64,000 nt of DNA, from the NCBI GenBank assembly GCA_029783825.1, contig JAREIK010002450.1:2825039-2889038 (forward strand), in the 5' to 3' direction. A program made the position numbers and the translations under genes. Below, piece after piece: positions 13,407 to 28,400 of the stretch. Source of the DNA: Sapria himalayana (lineage: Eukaryota; Streptophyta; Magnoliopsida; Malpighiales; Rafflesiaceae). The first letter of the stretch is position 1. Each line of letters starts with the position of its first letter. The notes beneath the pieces were generated by a model. It did no database searches. It was not told the origin of the DNA and saw only the letters and a list, made by a program, of their open reading frames with translations.

Positions 13407-16400
13407 TACATAACTATATAAATAAATACATATATGTGTGTGTGTGTACATACAAACACACATATAAATAAACAAAAAAACACACACACATACGTGTGTG
13501 TGTGTGTGTGTATTTATTTATATGTTTGTGTATGTATATATATGTGTGTGCGCATGTGTGCGTGACTAAGTTTATATGTATATATATATATACATATAGA
13601 CATATAGACATATAAACATATAAATATATATATATACATATAAACATAGAAACACACACACATACACACATACACACACACACATATATAGATACACACA
13701 TACACAAACATACAATACAAACATATGTGTGTGTGTGTGTGTGTGTGCACAAGTACCCAACTGACACACAACATATGCACAATAAGCATTAAAATAAGTA
13801 AGTTTTGGTATACTAAAATTTATCAACCTGAATTTGCCCTCCAAAATTTAGAAAAAATAAAATTTAATTTAATTAATTTAGAAAAAAAAATTTTAATTGA
13901 GAAATCACAATTCCAAATCCAGAAATCATAATTCCTCGAAAAATAGTTTCAAAATCTTCATTAATGTTGTATAAGTGGCAAGGTAAGATTCAAATTCATG
14001 CCCTACACATTGTAAAAACAGCATCATACCACTCAGTTACAAAGTTAACGTCAATTTAAAAATAACTCAAAATAAGTATATATACATACAAATATAAATG
14101 AAAACAAATATATAAGTATACATAAATAAATATAAATATATAAACATATATATAAAACAACATATATATGTATATACATACATAAAAACACATATATTAA
14201 TATATATATATATATAATTATGCATAACTATATAAATATATGTGCGTGTGTGTGTACAAACACACACACACATATATATAAACAAAACATATACACACAC
14301 ATGTATATATATGCATATATATACATGTATATATTTGCATGTTTGTGTGTGTGTATATATGTATATGTGCATGTGTGTGTGTCTAAGTTTATATGTATAT
14401 ATACACATATAGACATATAAACATATATATATATATATATAAACATAGAAACTCACACAGACCCACACACATATATACACAAACATACAATATAAACATA
14501 TATATGTGTGTGTGTGTGTGTGTGCGCGCGCACAAGTACTCAACTGACACACAACATTTGCACAAGAACCCAACTAGCACACATGTGCACAACAAGCACC
14601 CAACTGGCACACAACATGTGCACAAGTAACCATTTGGCACACATGTCAACCACTATTGACGGCAATACAAGAAGTAATGATATGATATCGATATGCAGAA
14701 ACAAACAATTCTTACAGCAATGCATATATTATAGAATGAAAAGACATATCATAACTAAGGCTAGCTCATCTTAGATAGGAGACAACATGTGCACATATGC
14801 ACAAACACCCAACTTGCACACATCATGTGTACAATAAGCATGCAAGAAAAAAAAGAGTTTGGATTTTGGCATAATTAGGTGGTGTGCAATACAATGTGTA
14901 ACATGTCAACCACTATTGACACCAATTCAAGAAATAGCAATATGGCACTAATATGCAAAAACAAAAAAAAAATTATTACAGCTTATATATAATAGGAATA
15001 AAAGACATATCAAAGAAATATTGACAACTATTTTTAAAAAGAAAATCAAAAACATTACAAATTATTAAGAGAGATAAACTATCTATCAAAATTATTCATA
15101 GATTCTCATAAACATCATTCATTATATATTGTTTACTAAAAAACACACAAAACTCATCTCTAAAATACTATCTAATACTTTTCATCCTTTAGATTTTATA
15201 GCTCTATGACTAATTTTTCAACTTCGTGCTTTTGGATTTTGACTAAGGAGTCAATAATTACATCACAGATAATTATTTCTTATTTATTATTATTTTTTAA
15301 TTCTCGGAATATTATGATAGCTAATATATAATTATCAAAAACTCTTAGTTATGAAAATATTCAACATGATATTTTATTTATTTCACATATTCTCTTTATT
15401 TTTAATTAACTCTTTAGGTTTATTTTCATGACTTGTATTTTATAATATCTCAATTTTGTTTTTTTTTGTTACACTAATATCATCTTGCGAGATCAAAAGA
15501 CTTTCAAAAAAATTTTCCTTGCAATTTATTATGATACATTATATGCTCTTACTTTTATTATTAGGTTTCTCACTAGATACTTCAATATTATTTATTTATT
15601 AATTATTCATTCATGATTTTCACTAGAAATGTCAAATGGGTCATACCGTACCGACACAGCTCTAAAAATAGGCATCCTGATACAATCCATTGGCACACAT
15701 ATTGGCCGAGTCATACTAAGTCATGTTGGGTCATGCCAAGCTAGGTCAGGCCTGGCTAGACTAGCCTGGGTCAGATCTAAGCTAGCATGGAATGTGCTGC
15801 GGGTAAGTTGGACCTAAACCAGCTCGAACGGACCATTGTGCTATGTCATGCCTCCCATGTCAAAATGTTTGGCCTGGCACGACCCAAATCTTGCCACGTG
15901 TCATGCCCGAGCTACCTAACTTAGTTGACACCTCTAATTTTCACTCATTTCTAGCAAAACAAAAAATATAAAATCCTATTATTAAAGATATTTTTATCCA
16001 AGAGTATAAGATTTAATAATTAGGAAAGCATATCAAAAATTATAATCCTACTTGCTAGACTCACGTTAGTAAGAATTCATTCAATTTCATATACTTAAAT
16101 ATTTAAAAACCAAATAAAGATAAAATTCAATATAAATTTAAATATTATATTATATTTATTAATGAATGTACATATTTGCTTAGTTGTTTATTTCCATTTC
16201 ATATCACAATTATTTTTCTATATTTTCAATTATTTTATATAAGAATAATAAAATAATTTAATAAAAATAAAAAAATTATTAAGAATAAAAATACATTTGA
16301 ATATATGTTTAATAACTTTGGGACTTGATGAAATGATCATGAAATTATATATTTCATGATTTTCTATATTAGCATATCATATCGAATGATTTTAAAAGAA

Positions 16401-19400
16401 AGAAAAATATATATTTGATTAAGATAACACTTGTACTCCTCTTTGGTAGAAGCATTCTAGATTATTTTTGAGTAGATACAATTTTAACTGTAAACTACCT
16501 TTTCAACCAGATATTCTATCCGGTTGTTTCTCACTATTTGTCCTTTCAGATCTTATACCCTAGAGAAAAATTATATAGTTTATTTTGCAAAATCTCTTGG
16601 AGTACTTATTTTATTCAGTATCTCTCCATATAATATAAAAAAATGGCACTTAAGGCAAAAAATTATATCTTTCTTGATGACTAACACCAAAAAAAGATAT
16701 ATAAATATTATTCATATGGAATTGATAAAATATTACTAAGTATTATTGTTACTTTTTTTAAATAGGACTTGCCTCATTCTTTAAAGAGCCTAGGAAGAGT
16801 AATGGTCCAGGCCCAAAAAATACACCTGAATCTATTAATTTTTCTTATCTCTCTTAGTCCTTGAGACTTCAGCTATTTAAATTAATTTATATTATAATGA
16901 CTCTTTTATGGAATAAACATATATACCAATATATTAATAAGAAATTAATTCTAGAGAGTGTGAAGTTTTTCTAGAAAGGGAATCTCCATCAAGTTTAGTC
17001 GATGTACTAAATTCCAAGTCTATTTCGGTCCCAACTTAAGATGAGCTAAAAACGAATAAACTTGACCATCCACAACTTAGAATTTATTCTAGGCATAAGG
17101 GACATGTGTAGCCTATTCAAAATAGAGATGCATATATCAATAAGTCAAATAATCCTACAAACAATTTTTCTAATATTAATAATCTAATCAATCTTTAGAA
17201 AAAACAAAAGAGATATACTCAAAACTCATTTCACATATATGTCATTATTGATGGTAATATAATATTAAAATCTTCCTCTAATATATTATCTCATTCAAGA
17301 TAAAATCAAGTCATATTGAAAGAGATGTATGTCATTCACTCTGAAATAATTTAAGAACTAATATTTAAACCTTCAGAAAAATCAATCGTCTTAAGGCAAG
17401 ATTTGTTAGAGGGAATTCATTTTAATATTTAAACCAAATTATCATAATATTTTTTCTCTATTAGTCATGAAATCAATATGAATTCTTATATCTTTGATTA
17501 TTTCTAACAGATTAAGAATATACTAGTTAGATATAAAATATATATATTTTCACGATAATCTTGAGGAGAAAATACATATGTAGCAGTCACCAAGATTTAA
17601 AGCAATATATATGATTAGACATAGTTTGTATAAACTCACCACTGATTAGAGTTTGCACACAAAAGAGAGAAAAAAACAAAATTTTATTAATGTTGAAATT
17701 TATAACAAATAAAATAAAACAATTGAAACCTCATAAAATAACATATACAAAGGTCACTTATATAGAGAAATTAATTAAGGCACCCCAAAAATTGAGTACT
17801 TCCATGATCCATCAAAGCATACAAAAATAAAAAATATATAAATATAAAAAGCCAAAAATCTCAATACTCTCATTAAATTGATAAATTAAAGTTCACAACA
17901 TCCAACTTAGAAAAAAAAAGACAAGTAAATATCTTTTTAAGACTTTTATGAAAATATCTACTAGTTACTTTGTTGTTTTAATATATGTTATAGTCAAAAT
18001 CTTATCTTGAATCTTCTCCATAAAAAAATAATCTACCTCAAAGTGTTTTGTTCTTTCGTGAAACACTTGATTGGAGGCTTAATGCACCACTTCTTGACTA
18101 GCATAATAAAGGGATGGGCTAGGGGATGGGTTTGGTGGAAGGAGGGTTGGGATATTTAAAAAATAATTATCTTAATATTTAGATATCAATTATTACAAAT
18201 TATTTCATACTATCTAATGATGATAATAAAAATTTACATATATATTACATTAGTAGAAATCATATGAATCTACATATCTAATATTAACTAAAATAACATA
18301 TGATCTATTATTCACTCTGGTGTCGAGCATAATATCAACATTTAATTTTTTATGATTATAAATATTATTTTAGATAGAATCTAGATAACAACCAAATATC
18401 ATAGAAACATTTTCATATTTATAAAACTTGAAGGATTTAAGGATAAATATTCAGAATAAAATAAAATAGTTGTTAATAGAAGATGACTCATTTGGCATTG
18501 AGATTATCACTGTTGCTAGCTTCAAACTCAAGCATGAAAATCCTAATTATCCTACAGAAACAAATTGATCGTGGATATGAGAGAACTAACATATAATTCA
18601 TGTTTCTTTTGAATTTTGTTAATGTACTAATATCCTTGTTTATCTTTGAAATTTTTTAATTTATTATTATTTTTCATATGATACTATGATGTACGAGTGC
18701 GAGCAGAAAATGAAATATGTATTTTTATATTGATTTATTATTTTTATTCATTTTAATTTACAATGTAACGTAGTCTAATTTTGATATTTATAATTTTAAA
18801 AATTAAAATTTTACTTAAAATGTAAACTTAAAAATAAAAAATGGTGCCATAATGACACCGAGAGTTAGAATAGTACCACACTTCATAGTGATGATCTAGT
18901 GCTCATGCCCCACTACAACTATGTAATTGTGGCAATCAGACAATGTGGCTTGGCAACGAAAGTGGCAGTGCCATTGTAGGCTACCTACCACTAGCGATTG
19001 CACTGCCAATGAAGTAATGCCACTACCAATGCCCACTGAGGTGGTAGGTGGTCATGGCATGTCTAGCATTGGCAGTGCTAGGCACTTCTGATCAGATCCG
19101 ACATAACCAGGTATGACTTGGCATGACCCAACTCTCCAATTCAAAAAGGCATATAATTGGGTCATGCCAAAATAACCTTCCATGTGGTCGTGCTATATTC
19201 GACACATCATAATGGCCTGACTAGGCCACAAAAAAATGAGTATTGCCAACCAAACACAACTCATTTGACATCACAATGGATCTAAGTACAATATCTAAAT
19301 TTACATTTTTCTTAAGTTCATTAAGGAATGAATCAATATAAAAAAAATAATATTTATATTCATTAAAATCTTATCAATTTTTAGTGGAAAATATTTATAC

Positions 19401-22400
19401 TCTCTTTAGATAATAGAATATCAAAAACAAAACATGACTTAAAAACTTACACATTAATTTGCCCATTAATTTTTCCAATTAAAGAGATAATAGAATATCT
19501 CTTTACATATGTGTAATATAATAGAAAATATATTACACATATGTAATATATCATTAATAAGATATATCAAAATATATCTAGAGCAATAGCCAATAAATAT
19601 AATCAGATATCTAAATCCTTCCATGGTTGTATTTCTAATAAGTCCCCAAATATTTGAGTGTATTAGGTTGAATAGATCACTACTCAAATTAGACTGATGC
19701 GTAGGATAAAAGGTAATGATAAATTTTCTTAGTTAATATGCATCATACTTTATGATCAATACCCATGAGATTAGGATAAAGTTTTCTCAAGTTTACTAAT
19801 GATGGGTGCTCAATCTGAAAATACACAAGTAATGAATAAATAACTCATATATCTAGAAAATCTTATTGTTAAAAAGAAAATATACAATCTAATCTGTTCA
19901 ATCATGAAAAAACAACTCATGCATTATCTATTGATGCTATAAAAAAAATATCAATGAAAATAAAGACAACTTATAAATATGACACAAAGAAGTCAATTAA
20001 TAAGACAACTTACAAAATATAAATTAATAAGATGACCATGAATAAAATATATATATATATGACACAGAAATAATAAAGATTCAAATTGAATAATATCATA
20101 TCCAATATATTTCAAGCATTTTCAATTAGCGAAAATAATATTCTTAAAGCACAAAAAAAATATAAAAAATAAAATATAATTACTAATAATATGAATATTT
20201 ACTATTGTATTGATTATTCAAGATTCTGAATTGAGAATACAAATCAAACAACCAGTAATATATTAAAGAAAAAAATAATATATTGCTATCTTTGAGATAA
20301 ATTTTAAGGGGAATTATGTTTTGGAATACTCTCCTAGAAATATTTAAAAAAAAGAAACTGATCATTTAATATGTGAAAAAAAAAAGATATCAAACTATAA
20401 ATAAATTAAAAATTAGGACACTCGAATTCATAAGTCATAAACCACCCGCGCCCCCCTCCCCTGCCCCTCGCCCTCATCCTCGCCCTTGCCTGTCTCCCCC
20501 TTCCCTCTCCACGAGCTCCATCATGGAGCTCACTGGAGCTCCATCGAGCTCAACGATGGAGCCCATGGAGAGGAAAGAGGGGCGAGGGGCGAGGGGTGAG
20601 GGGCAAGGGCGAGGAAAAGAGTGAAGAGCGAGGGGGAAGGGCGAGGAAGAGAGGGAAGGGTAGGGATTAGGGGTGAGGGTAGTTTAGGAATTATGAAATC
20701 AAGTATCCTGATTTTTTATTTATTTATAATTTGGTGATTTTTCAAATATTAAAAGATCGGTTACATATTTTAAAATATTTCTGGGAGAGTATCCCAAAAC
20801 ATAATTTCTCCTAAATTTTATTTATTTTTTTCTAGTAAATATCAGGGTGAATAGAATCTGTGAGAACCCTAATAGTTAGTCTATATCTTTCACTACTATG
20901 TAACACTCTCGATCTCCTCTCCAAAAATTAATATCTAACAATTATGCCTGATGTGGCTTATTCTTCTATAATAACTACATTGAATTGAGACATTCATTTA
21001 TTTATCTTTGTTATGAAAATAATGTATCACAAAAATGTGATTCCTCAAAAAAGTAACTACACCCAAAACACATTTTTTACAAATCTCAAAATCTGAGTTA
21101 GGGTTCTATGCAAAAACCACCAACTAGAATCTTCTACAGTCGTGCAATATCATGAATGGTCATGCACCACCATCCACTTCCATTCTCCATTGTTTGCCAT
21201 TGTTTGCCAACATTTTCCATAGTTCCCTGCCAGCTAGGGTTTGCTAAAAATAATCATGCACGATGCACATGTTGGACGCCATGTGCAGACACTACTTGCC
21301 CCCTCTTGCATCTACTGTTGCAACAATGCACGCCTACTATCCAAAATATGTGTGCACCTGCTGCCCAAAATGCATGTCGTTCACTGTGTGCATGCCACTG
21401 CCTTCATTGCGTGTGCCTGCATTGTGCACATGCCTACATAGCCCACGAGTATGCTCTGATAGCATGTTGAAATTAAAAACAAATAAAATAAAATAAATGA
21501 ATCCTCATGAAATAACATACCCAAAAGTCTCTTATATAAAGGATAAAATAATTAGAGCAACCCACAAATTAGGTACTCCCATCAAAACATTTAAAAAATA
21601 TAAATATTAAGAAAAGAAAATCTCAACTAAAAATGAAAAATTAAGCTTAAGATACAACATGATTCATTTACATGAATTGGGGCAGCCAACAAATTGAGTA
21701 TTCATGCACCCAAACAATGAAAAAGCAAATAAAATAATAAAAATAAATTAGAATTCAATATCACCCATTCAAGCTGAGGTGTACATGACACAAATCTTCA
21801 ACTTGCAAGAGATGAATGTAACTTGTGATCCCCTAAAGGTATCAAGTTGGCCTGAAAGCATGGGCACAACCCAAGGCATGACTCGAATTAGTCATGCTTA
21901 GCTTGACATAGCACAATCTAAAATCGTGCCTAGACTGAAATCATACAAACTCGAGGCACAGTTCGTGTCATTTTTGACCATGGGTAATTGTGTCTAGCTT
22001 GCTAGGCATGATCCAAAGGCACATGACCAGGGATAGCCTACAAGTCACGGGTCACATGTCACAATCTAATGGGTCCCAGGCCAAAATTAAAAAAAAAATA
22101 ATCATGCCCATTATGTTTTCAAATAATGGGCCCACACAAAAAGTAACATGTATGGCCTGTAGCTTTCGATGGCAACTAAAAAATAATTTTTTTTAAACAT
22201 TTGTAGCCATCAAATTTGTTTCCAATGGATACAGGTAAAAATCTAATGATTATCAGATTTCTACCTTTTTAAAATAAAAAAAATAAAAAAAAAATTAAAA
22301 AGTTAAAAATATATATATGTTTTTTATATACAAAATTTCCATAAATAAAGAATATAAATTTATTAACGTTTATTCTCACATCTCTTATTTTCTACCTCTC

Positions 22401-25400
22401 ATATTTCCGCTATCCAATTCTAATTTTTAAAATTATGAAAATTAATAAAAAATCATGATAGAAAGTCAAATTCAATTATAGAGCATAGACTTCTAAGTTC
22501 TACTCGAATAAATTAACAAGATTACGGTACAAGTACACAATTTTTTTGAAAATTTTTTACATTTTGTTATTAAATAATATTATATTAGAAATATAAATAA
22601 AAAATAATAATAAATAATAAATTTAATAATATTAAATAATATAATATTCGAATATAATTGCAGAGCATAGACTTTTAAGTTCTACTCAAATAAATTAACA
22701 AAATTGTGGTACAAGCACACAATTTTTTTTAAATTTTTTACATTTTGTTATAAAATAATATAATATTCGAAATATAAATAGAAATAATAATAAATAATAA
22801 ATTTAATAATAATGAATTTTATGTATATTTAGATAATAACGGCACCCCAACTAAAAGGTCCAACAAAAAAAATAAAATTTTTTTCAATTATCTTGACTCA
22901 AACTCATTTGTCTAAAAACTTAAAATTATATAAATTTCAATAGTATAGACTCACTTTAAGATAATAAAAACTAAATTCTATGTGTATCAAAAAAATCAAA
23001 ATAATAAATATATATATATATACACACACACACATATAAAAGTGCATGTGATACTAGTAACCTTAAAAGACATGTCAATCAATACATCAAAAAATATGAT
23101 ACATTTGATCACAAGTAAATACAACTGAGAAGCAGAATCTTTGAAATTAGATCAAGTTTAATTTTATTGACCCACTTCATATATCACAATGAATTTGGCA
23201 AGAAAATCATCGTCAAACTAATTATGACTATGAGTCTTTCAATTAAGTTTTCAAAAAATTCTAAGATAATCATTATTATATAGATATACTTTTAGCTTGT
23301 ATATCATAGAATTTCTAAGTCAACTATTAGGAATGACATAATAAAATATTATAGGTTATAAAAATAATTAATAATTAATAAATTTAAGAAATATAATTGA
23401 ATGTGTCAATAAATATTCAATATTTAGATTAGTCACAGCGATACATCAATTGTATGTCTCATTGCCTACTATTTAGATTCATAATATAAATTAAAAAAAA
23501 TTAGGATTTCTTGATATATTATATTCTCATAATGATCATGTCATATTATTTAAGTGTATAATGGAGATTTTTAAGAAATATGATATTTGAAATAAAATCT
23601 TTAATATAAATTTTGATAATACTTCTAATAATGTAGTCATTAGCTTGTTATTAAAATAATTAAAGATGAATAGTAAGATATAATTTTTCACGTTAGGTAT
23701 ATATATCACGTAATGAATATAATAGTATAAATAAAAATAAATATTATTTCAAACAAAAAAACATCAAGAATTTAGCAGTCCAAAATACCTTAGGATGTCT
23801 AACAAACATTTATGTTTAATAGACTCAATTTATCAACGGAACTTGTGATAAAAAAATTCTAAAAGAATATGAGATACTGTGATAATTATATTTATAATAT
23901 ATTAAAGTCAAGTGTTGGCTAACAACACGTGATATCTAACTATGTTAATAATAAGAATGACAAATTTATTTTTGATGAATCATACTGTGATATAAAATTT
24001 TTTTTATGAAATTCTTAAAAATTTTTTATAATATAATAAACATATGATCATCTATGTATACTCTCACCACTTATATTATACCTATTTCATATACAACATT
24101 AGTGTCATAACAGTTGAGATGAAAATTAAGTATTTTAAAATACTAAGTCTTCATTCCAACTTTGTATTGCTTAGTTGTCTATATGGATCATAAGATAAAA
24201 ATAGCAGAAATGAAAAACATGTTAAGATATATATATATATATATCTACTTGTATGAACCAATCAAACAAACCTGATAATTTTATTCACAAGAAATTAAGT
24301 GATATGTTTACTTGTTATAATATTAAATATGATAGTTGTAGCGAAACTCTGAGTACATACTTGAACATCATATTTGAAGACTTGTTTTTTTATTCAGTTA
24401 ACTAATGACAAATAACAAAATAATCCATCAAATAGTAGAGGTGTCAAAAGGGTCATACTGTGCAAGCATGGCTCATTTATTTCTCGACACGATCATGCCA
24501 CCGTGTTGTGTTGTGCCAGGCACAGCACGGTGTGCAATCCACCAGCCTAGCATGACCATATTTTTTTACAATCAATTACAATCAGCCATACCATCAGCAC
24601 CACGTAAAAAAAATAGTCATGTGACCAACCAATTACAATCAGCCACGTGACTGTATTTTTTTTATAAAATGGATCACCCTGTGACATGGCAATCAAATTT
24701 AAAAAAAATAAAATAAAATGGCTCAGGCGACCGCCTGACAAGAATCCAGTCAGGCGGTCACCTAAGTCAATTTACCGTGCCATCAAGTCAAGCACACGGG
24801 TCACGCCTGGCCCAACACAAGACACGATTCATACCGACCCAGCACGGCATGAACCATGCCAAGGAGTAGCCCAGCTCAGCCTGAGGCACGGTTCTATTTC
24901 ATGTCGGGTCGTGCTTGGGCCGCCCGGCCAGTTTGACACCTCTATCAAATAGGAATAAGTTATATCAATACTTAGATAGTGATTACATCTTAATCCTTTC
25001 ATATGATGATAATACAAATTTGAATATTTTTAATTGGTAGAAATTATATGATTCAACCTATATCATACTATCTAAGATAACACGTGATCTACTGACCCTT
25101 ATGGTATCTAACATAGTATCAAAGTTTACTTTTTTTACAAAATCTAATATTATTTCAGATAGGAGATATAAACAATGACCAGATATCATAGAAATATTTA
25201 CATGCATAAAAGACTGAGAATATTCATTATTACCATTTAGGATATAACAAAAAATTACAAACATATGAAAACTCATATGGCATCAATATCGAGATTATTG
25301 AAATTTTCACTATTGATACTTTCAGTCACATACATGATAATGATAATTTATATCTACATTCATACTATTATACTACAAACCCAAATTGATGATGTTAACT

Positions 25401-28400
25401 CGAGACTCATGCTATTTTAAATTATTTTTTTCATATGATACAATATTTTATTTGTTTTTAAATTTTTGCTGATTATACTTCATGTTATGTTATTAATCAT
25501 ATTGATATTATATTTATGAATTATTTTTTTATTTGGATAATTTTTATTTTTATTTTGCATAAATATGAAATTAAAATGTCAAAACATTTTAATTGTGCAC
25601 ATTCAATTTAGGCTTCCTACTGTCCTGCCAAAAACCAACATGGCCCAACACAACCCAAAATGAATCTACCCGACTATGAGCCAAATGGGCGGTGTCAAGC
25701 CTAGTAAAATAGATATCGTGTTGTGCCAACATGGCATTATATCCATATTGTGTTGTACCTAGCATGGCATGATCACACGGTCGGGTCACACAAAAATAAA
25801 TTACACCGACATGATACTGTCTATTTGACACCTCTATGATCCCCTGAGAGATTTCATTAAGATTTTTGCCATCTAATTATTTGTAGATACGTTGTAGTAG
25901 CAATTGAAATATCCTAAATCTTCTCCCAAATAAAATGCAAATCAATCTTAATATATTCTATCCGCACATGAAATATTGGATTGACCGCAAATTGTCAAGT
26001 TATTTAACTACCATATTAAAGTGTGATCATTTCATACATTATTTGGTAAAACTCTTCTAAGAAGGGACTAGTCCACTAGAGCACACAAGTAAATATAAAA
26101 ATATATTATGTCTTTGCATATAATCTCGAAATAATTATCTATATCTTACTCTTCTAAAAATGATGTTACCTACAAAAAACTATTGTGAATCTCCTCTCTC
26201 TAATAGCAAGAGACCAAATAAAATTTGAAAACGTCTCTATCTAACCATGCTCATTATTTCTACACATGATTTCATATCTAGAAGCTTTCTTAACATACAT
26301 AAGAATCCTAAATATTATATACATATAAATTTATCTAGAATAGTCTACAAACAAATAAGTATACTAACAAAGTAGGTAGTATTTAGTCTGATTAGAGCTA
26401 TATAGTTTAATTTTTATATGATCATCTTATATCTAGTAGAATTATTTGATAAACCAATATCTGCAAATAATTATACACTTGAATCAAGTAATGAGTCAGT
26501 ATGTGAACATCCTGATATACTAAAGTCAAATATATCTTACTAACTATTTGTATAAAACTTATACCTCCTGAATATCGGACATCAATATCAAGAAAATACA
26601 AAAAGTGTTACAAACTATTTATATAAAACTCAATCTATCAAAATAATTTTAACAGGGATACAATTAATTATCTTTTGTAATCAAAATATTATCAACGTAT
26701 ATAATTATCACATACTCACCTTTTAATACTCATCAGAAGAAAAAAAAATAATTTGACACAATTTCTAAGACTAAATGTAATATGAGCTAAAAAAATTATT
26801 AAATTATACCTTATAAGACTACTTGATGTCATAAAGTATCTTTCATAATTTACACACCATACCTTTACTCCAAGGAATAATGAATCTCAATGGTTATTGC
26901 ATGAACACTTTTTTCTCTAGATTACTATGAACAAATTTCTTATATTTTGCTGAAACACAATCAATCTAAGTGATATTATACTAAAAAATAATGACCTAAT
27001 AATAATATTTTTAACCACAAGAGAGAATATGCTTTAATAATCAATGCTATAAGTATGTGTAAAACATCTAGCTACCAACTCAACCTTGAGTTTATTGACT
27101 CTTGAATGTCATCTCCATCGTATACACGCATGCATCTCACTATTAGCTTATCAATTGATTTTGAGACTAGGTATCATGTATGATTATATATAATTACACT
27201 CAATTCTTCAAACTAAACTTATCATCATCTTAAATGATTTAATCACCTCAAAATGAGTGTCCAAAAATAAGAATAATAAAATCTTCAAAATAAATAATGC
27301 TGAATAGAACAGATTATTAATTCCTTCAGTCAAAAAATTAAGTCGCAATCTCAAGCTAAAAAAAATTAAGTCGCAATCTCAAGCTAAAAAAAATTAAGTC
27401 GCAATCTCAAGCTAAAAAAAATTAATATGACAGAAGACTCATTTTGAACATATTATGAACAAATACATCTAGCTTATACTTTTAAATTGGGATAATCAAG
27501 TATCTCAACATTAGAGATGTCTACTGGGTCAGGCAGCCCAGGCATGGCATGAGGCACAACACCACTTGATCCATGTGAGACCAACATTCTTGGCACAGGA
27601 GGCGCAACAAAGCACAACCCAAGATGACAACCCATTCGATCCAATGTCAGCCTGATTGGCCAAGCAAGCTATCATGATCATAACCCAGGTAGAGATGTCA
27701 AATAGGTCATATCGTGTCGGCATGACCCAAATTTATATGGCCTCTTCAAGCCATCATGTCATGCCTAATACGGCACGAGATGAATTCTCATGTTGTGACG
27801 TGCCAACACAAAATCATTATGACTCAGCTTAGCATGGTTGATTCCAAGTAGAGATATCAACTAAGTCGGGCAGCCCAAACACGACTCACAACACAGCACA
27901 ATTCAGTCATGCCTGGCTCGGCACAGCATGGTCCAAAATCATGCCTGGACCTAGACTTTGCCAACCTATGGCATGGTTCATGCCGTGGTCAGCTGTGTCT
28001 TATGTTGGGCCAGGCATGCGGGTCATGCCTGGCACAATGACATGGTCCATCATCCCGAGGAACCAAAACCAACTACAGTCAATTCATAAGTCATGGGTCA
28101 AGTCCCATCAATTAACTACCCAAAGAGATGAGATTTTTTTAAACTACCACTTAAGTCAAATATTGCTTGTGTGATCATTCGTAATCGGATGGTCACGCCT
28201 TCCTTGTCGCCCATTATGTTTTCACACGATGGATTCCAACATGGACAACGATAGGTTAAGCCTGTCACTATCCCTATCAGCCGATTTATTTTAAAAAAAT
28301 ATAATTTTATGAAAATTTATAATAGCCATTGGATTGCTTCCAATAGCTACAATAGCCATAATCTAACGATTGTTGTAATTATAGCCATTATTTAATTAAA

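Larger units (their letters stand above)
17692..21662 (-). mobile_element. Ty1/copia retrotransposon remnant with both LTRs (copia-2)
   Basis: LTRs of about 200 bp at 17692-17900 and 21466-21662 are alignable throughout and bounded on the plus strand by TGTTGAAATT…CAACA. Just inside the 5' LTR the minus strand reads TGCTATCAGAGCA (about 21468-21454), the expected primer-binding site. Integrase lies at 19687-19480 ([24 protein letters not shown]). An RNase H end lies at 18115-17905 ([28 protein letters not shown]). It is interrupted by a long hAT-like copy (about 18120-19275) and a Mutator-like element (20307-20811). Gag is not recognisable. Confidence 0.8.

Noticed and set aside
13196..14573. 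Several long frames rich in Cys, Val, Tyr, Ile, Thr and His
   Set aside because: They are translations of (TG)n, (CA)n and (TA)n microsatellites in a tandem duplication.
20373..20624. 83-codon Pro-rich plus-strand frame
   Set aside because: It falls within the inverted-repeat GC-rich core of the Mutator-like element and is a by-product of C-rich and G-rich runs.
21156..21496. Cys/His-rich overlapping frames that resemble a zinc-binding protein
   Set aside because: This is the leader region beside the copia-2 primer-binding site. Three overlapping frames are open and none has regular Cys/His spacing.
27335..27425. CRISPR-like short repeats
   Set aside because: The repeats are contiguous 28-bp tandem units with no variable spacers, in a plant genome.
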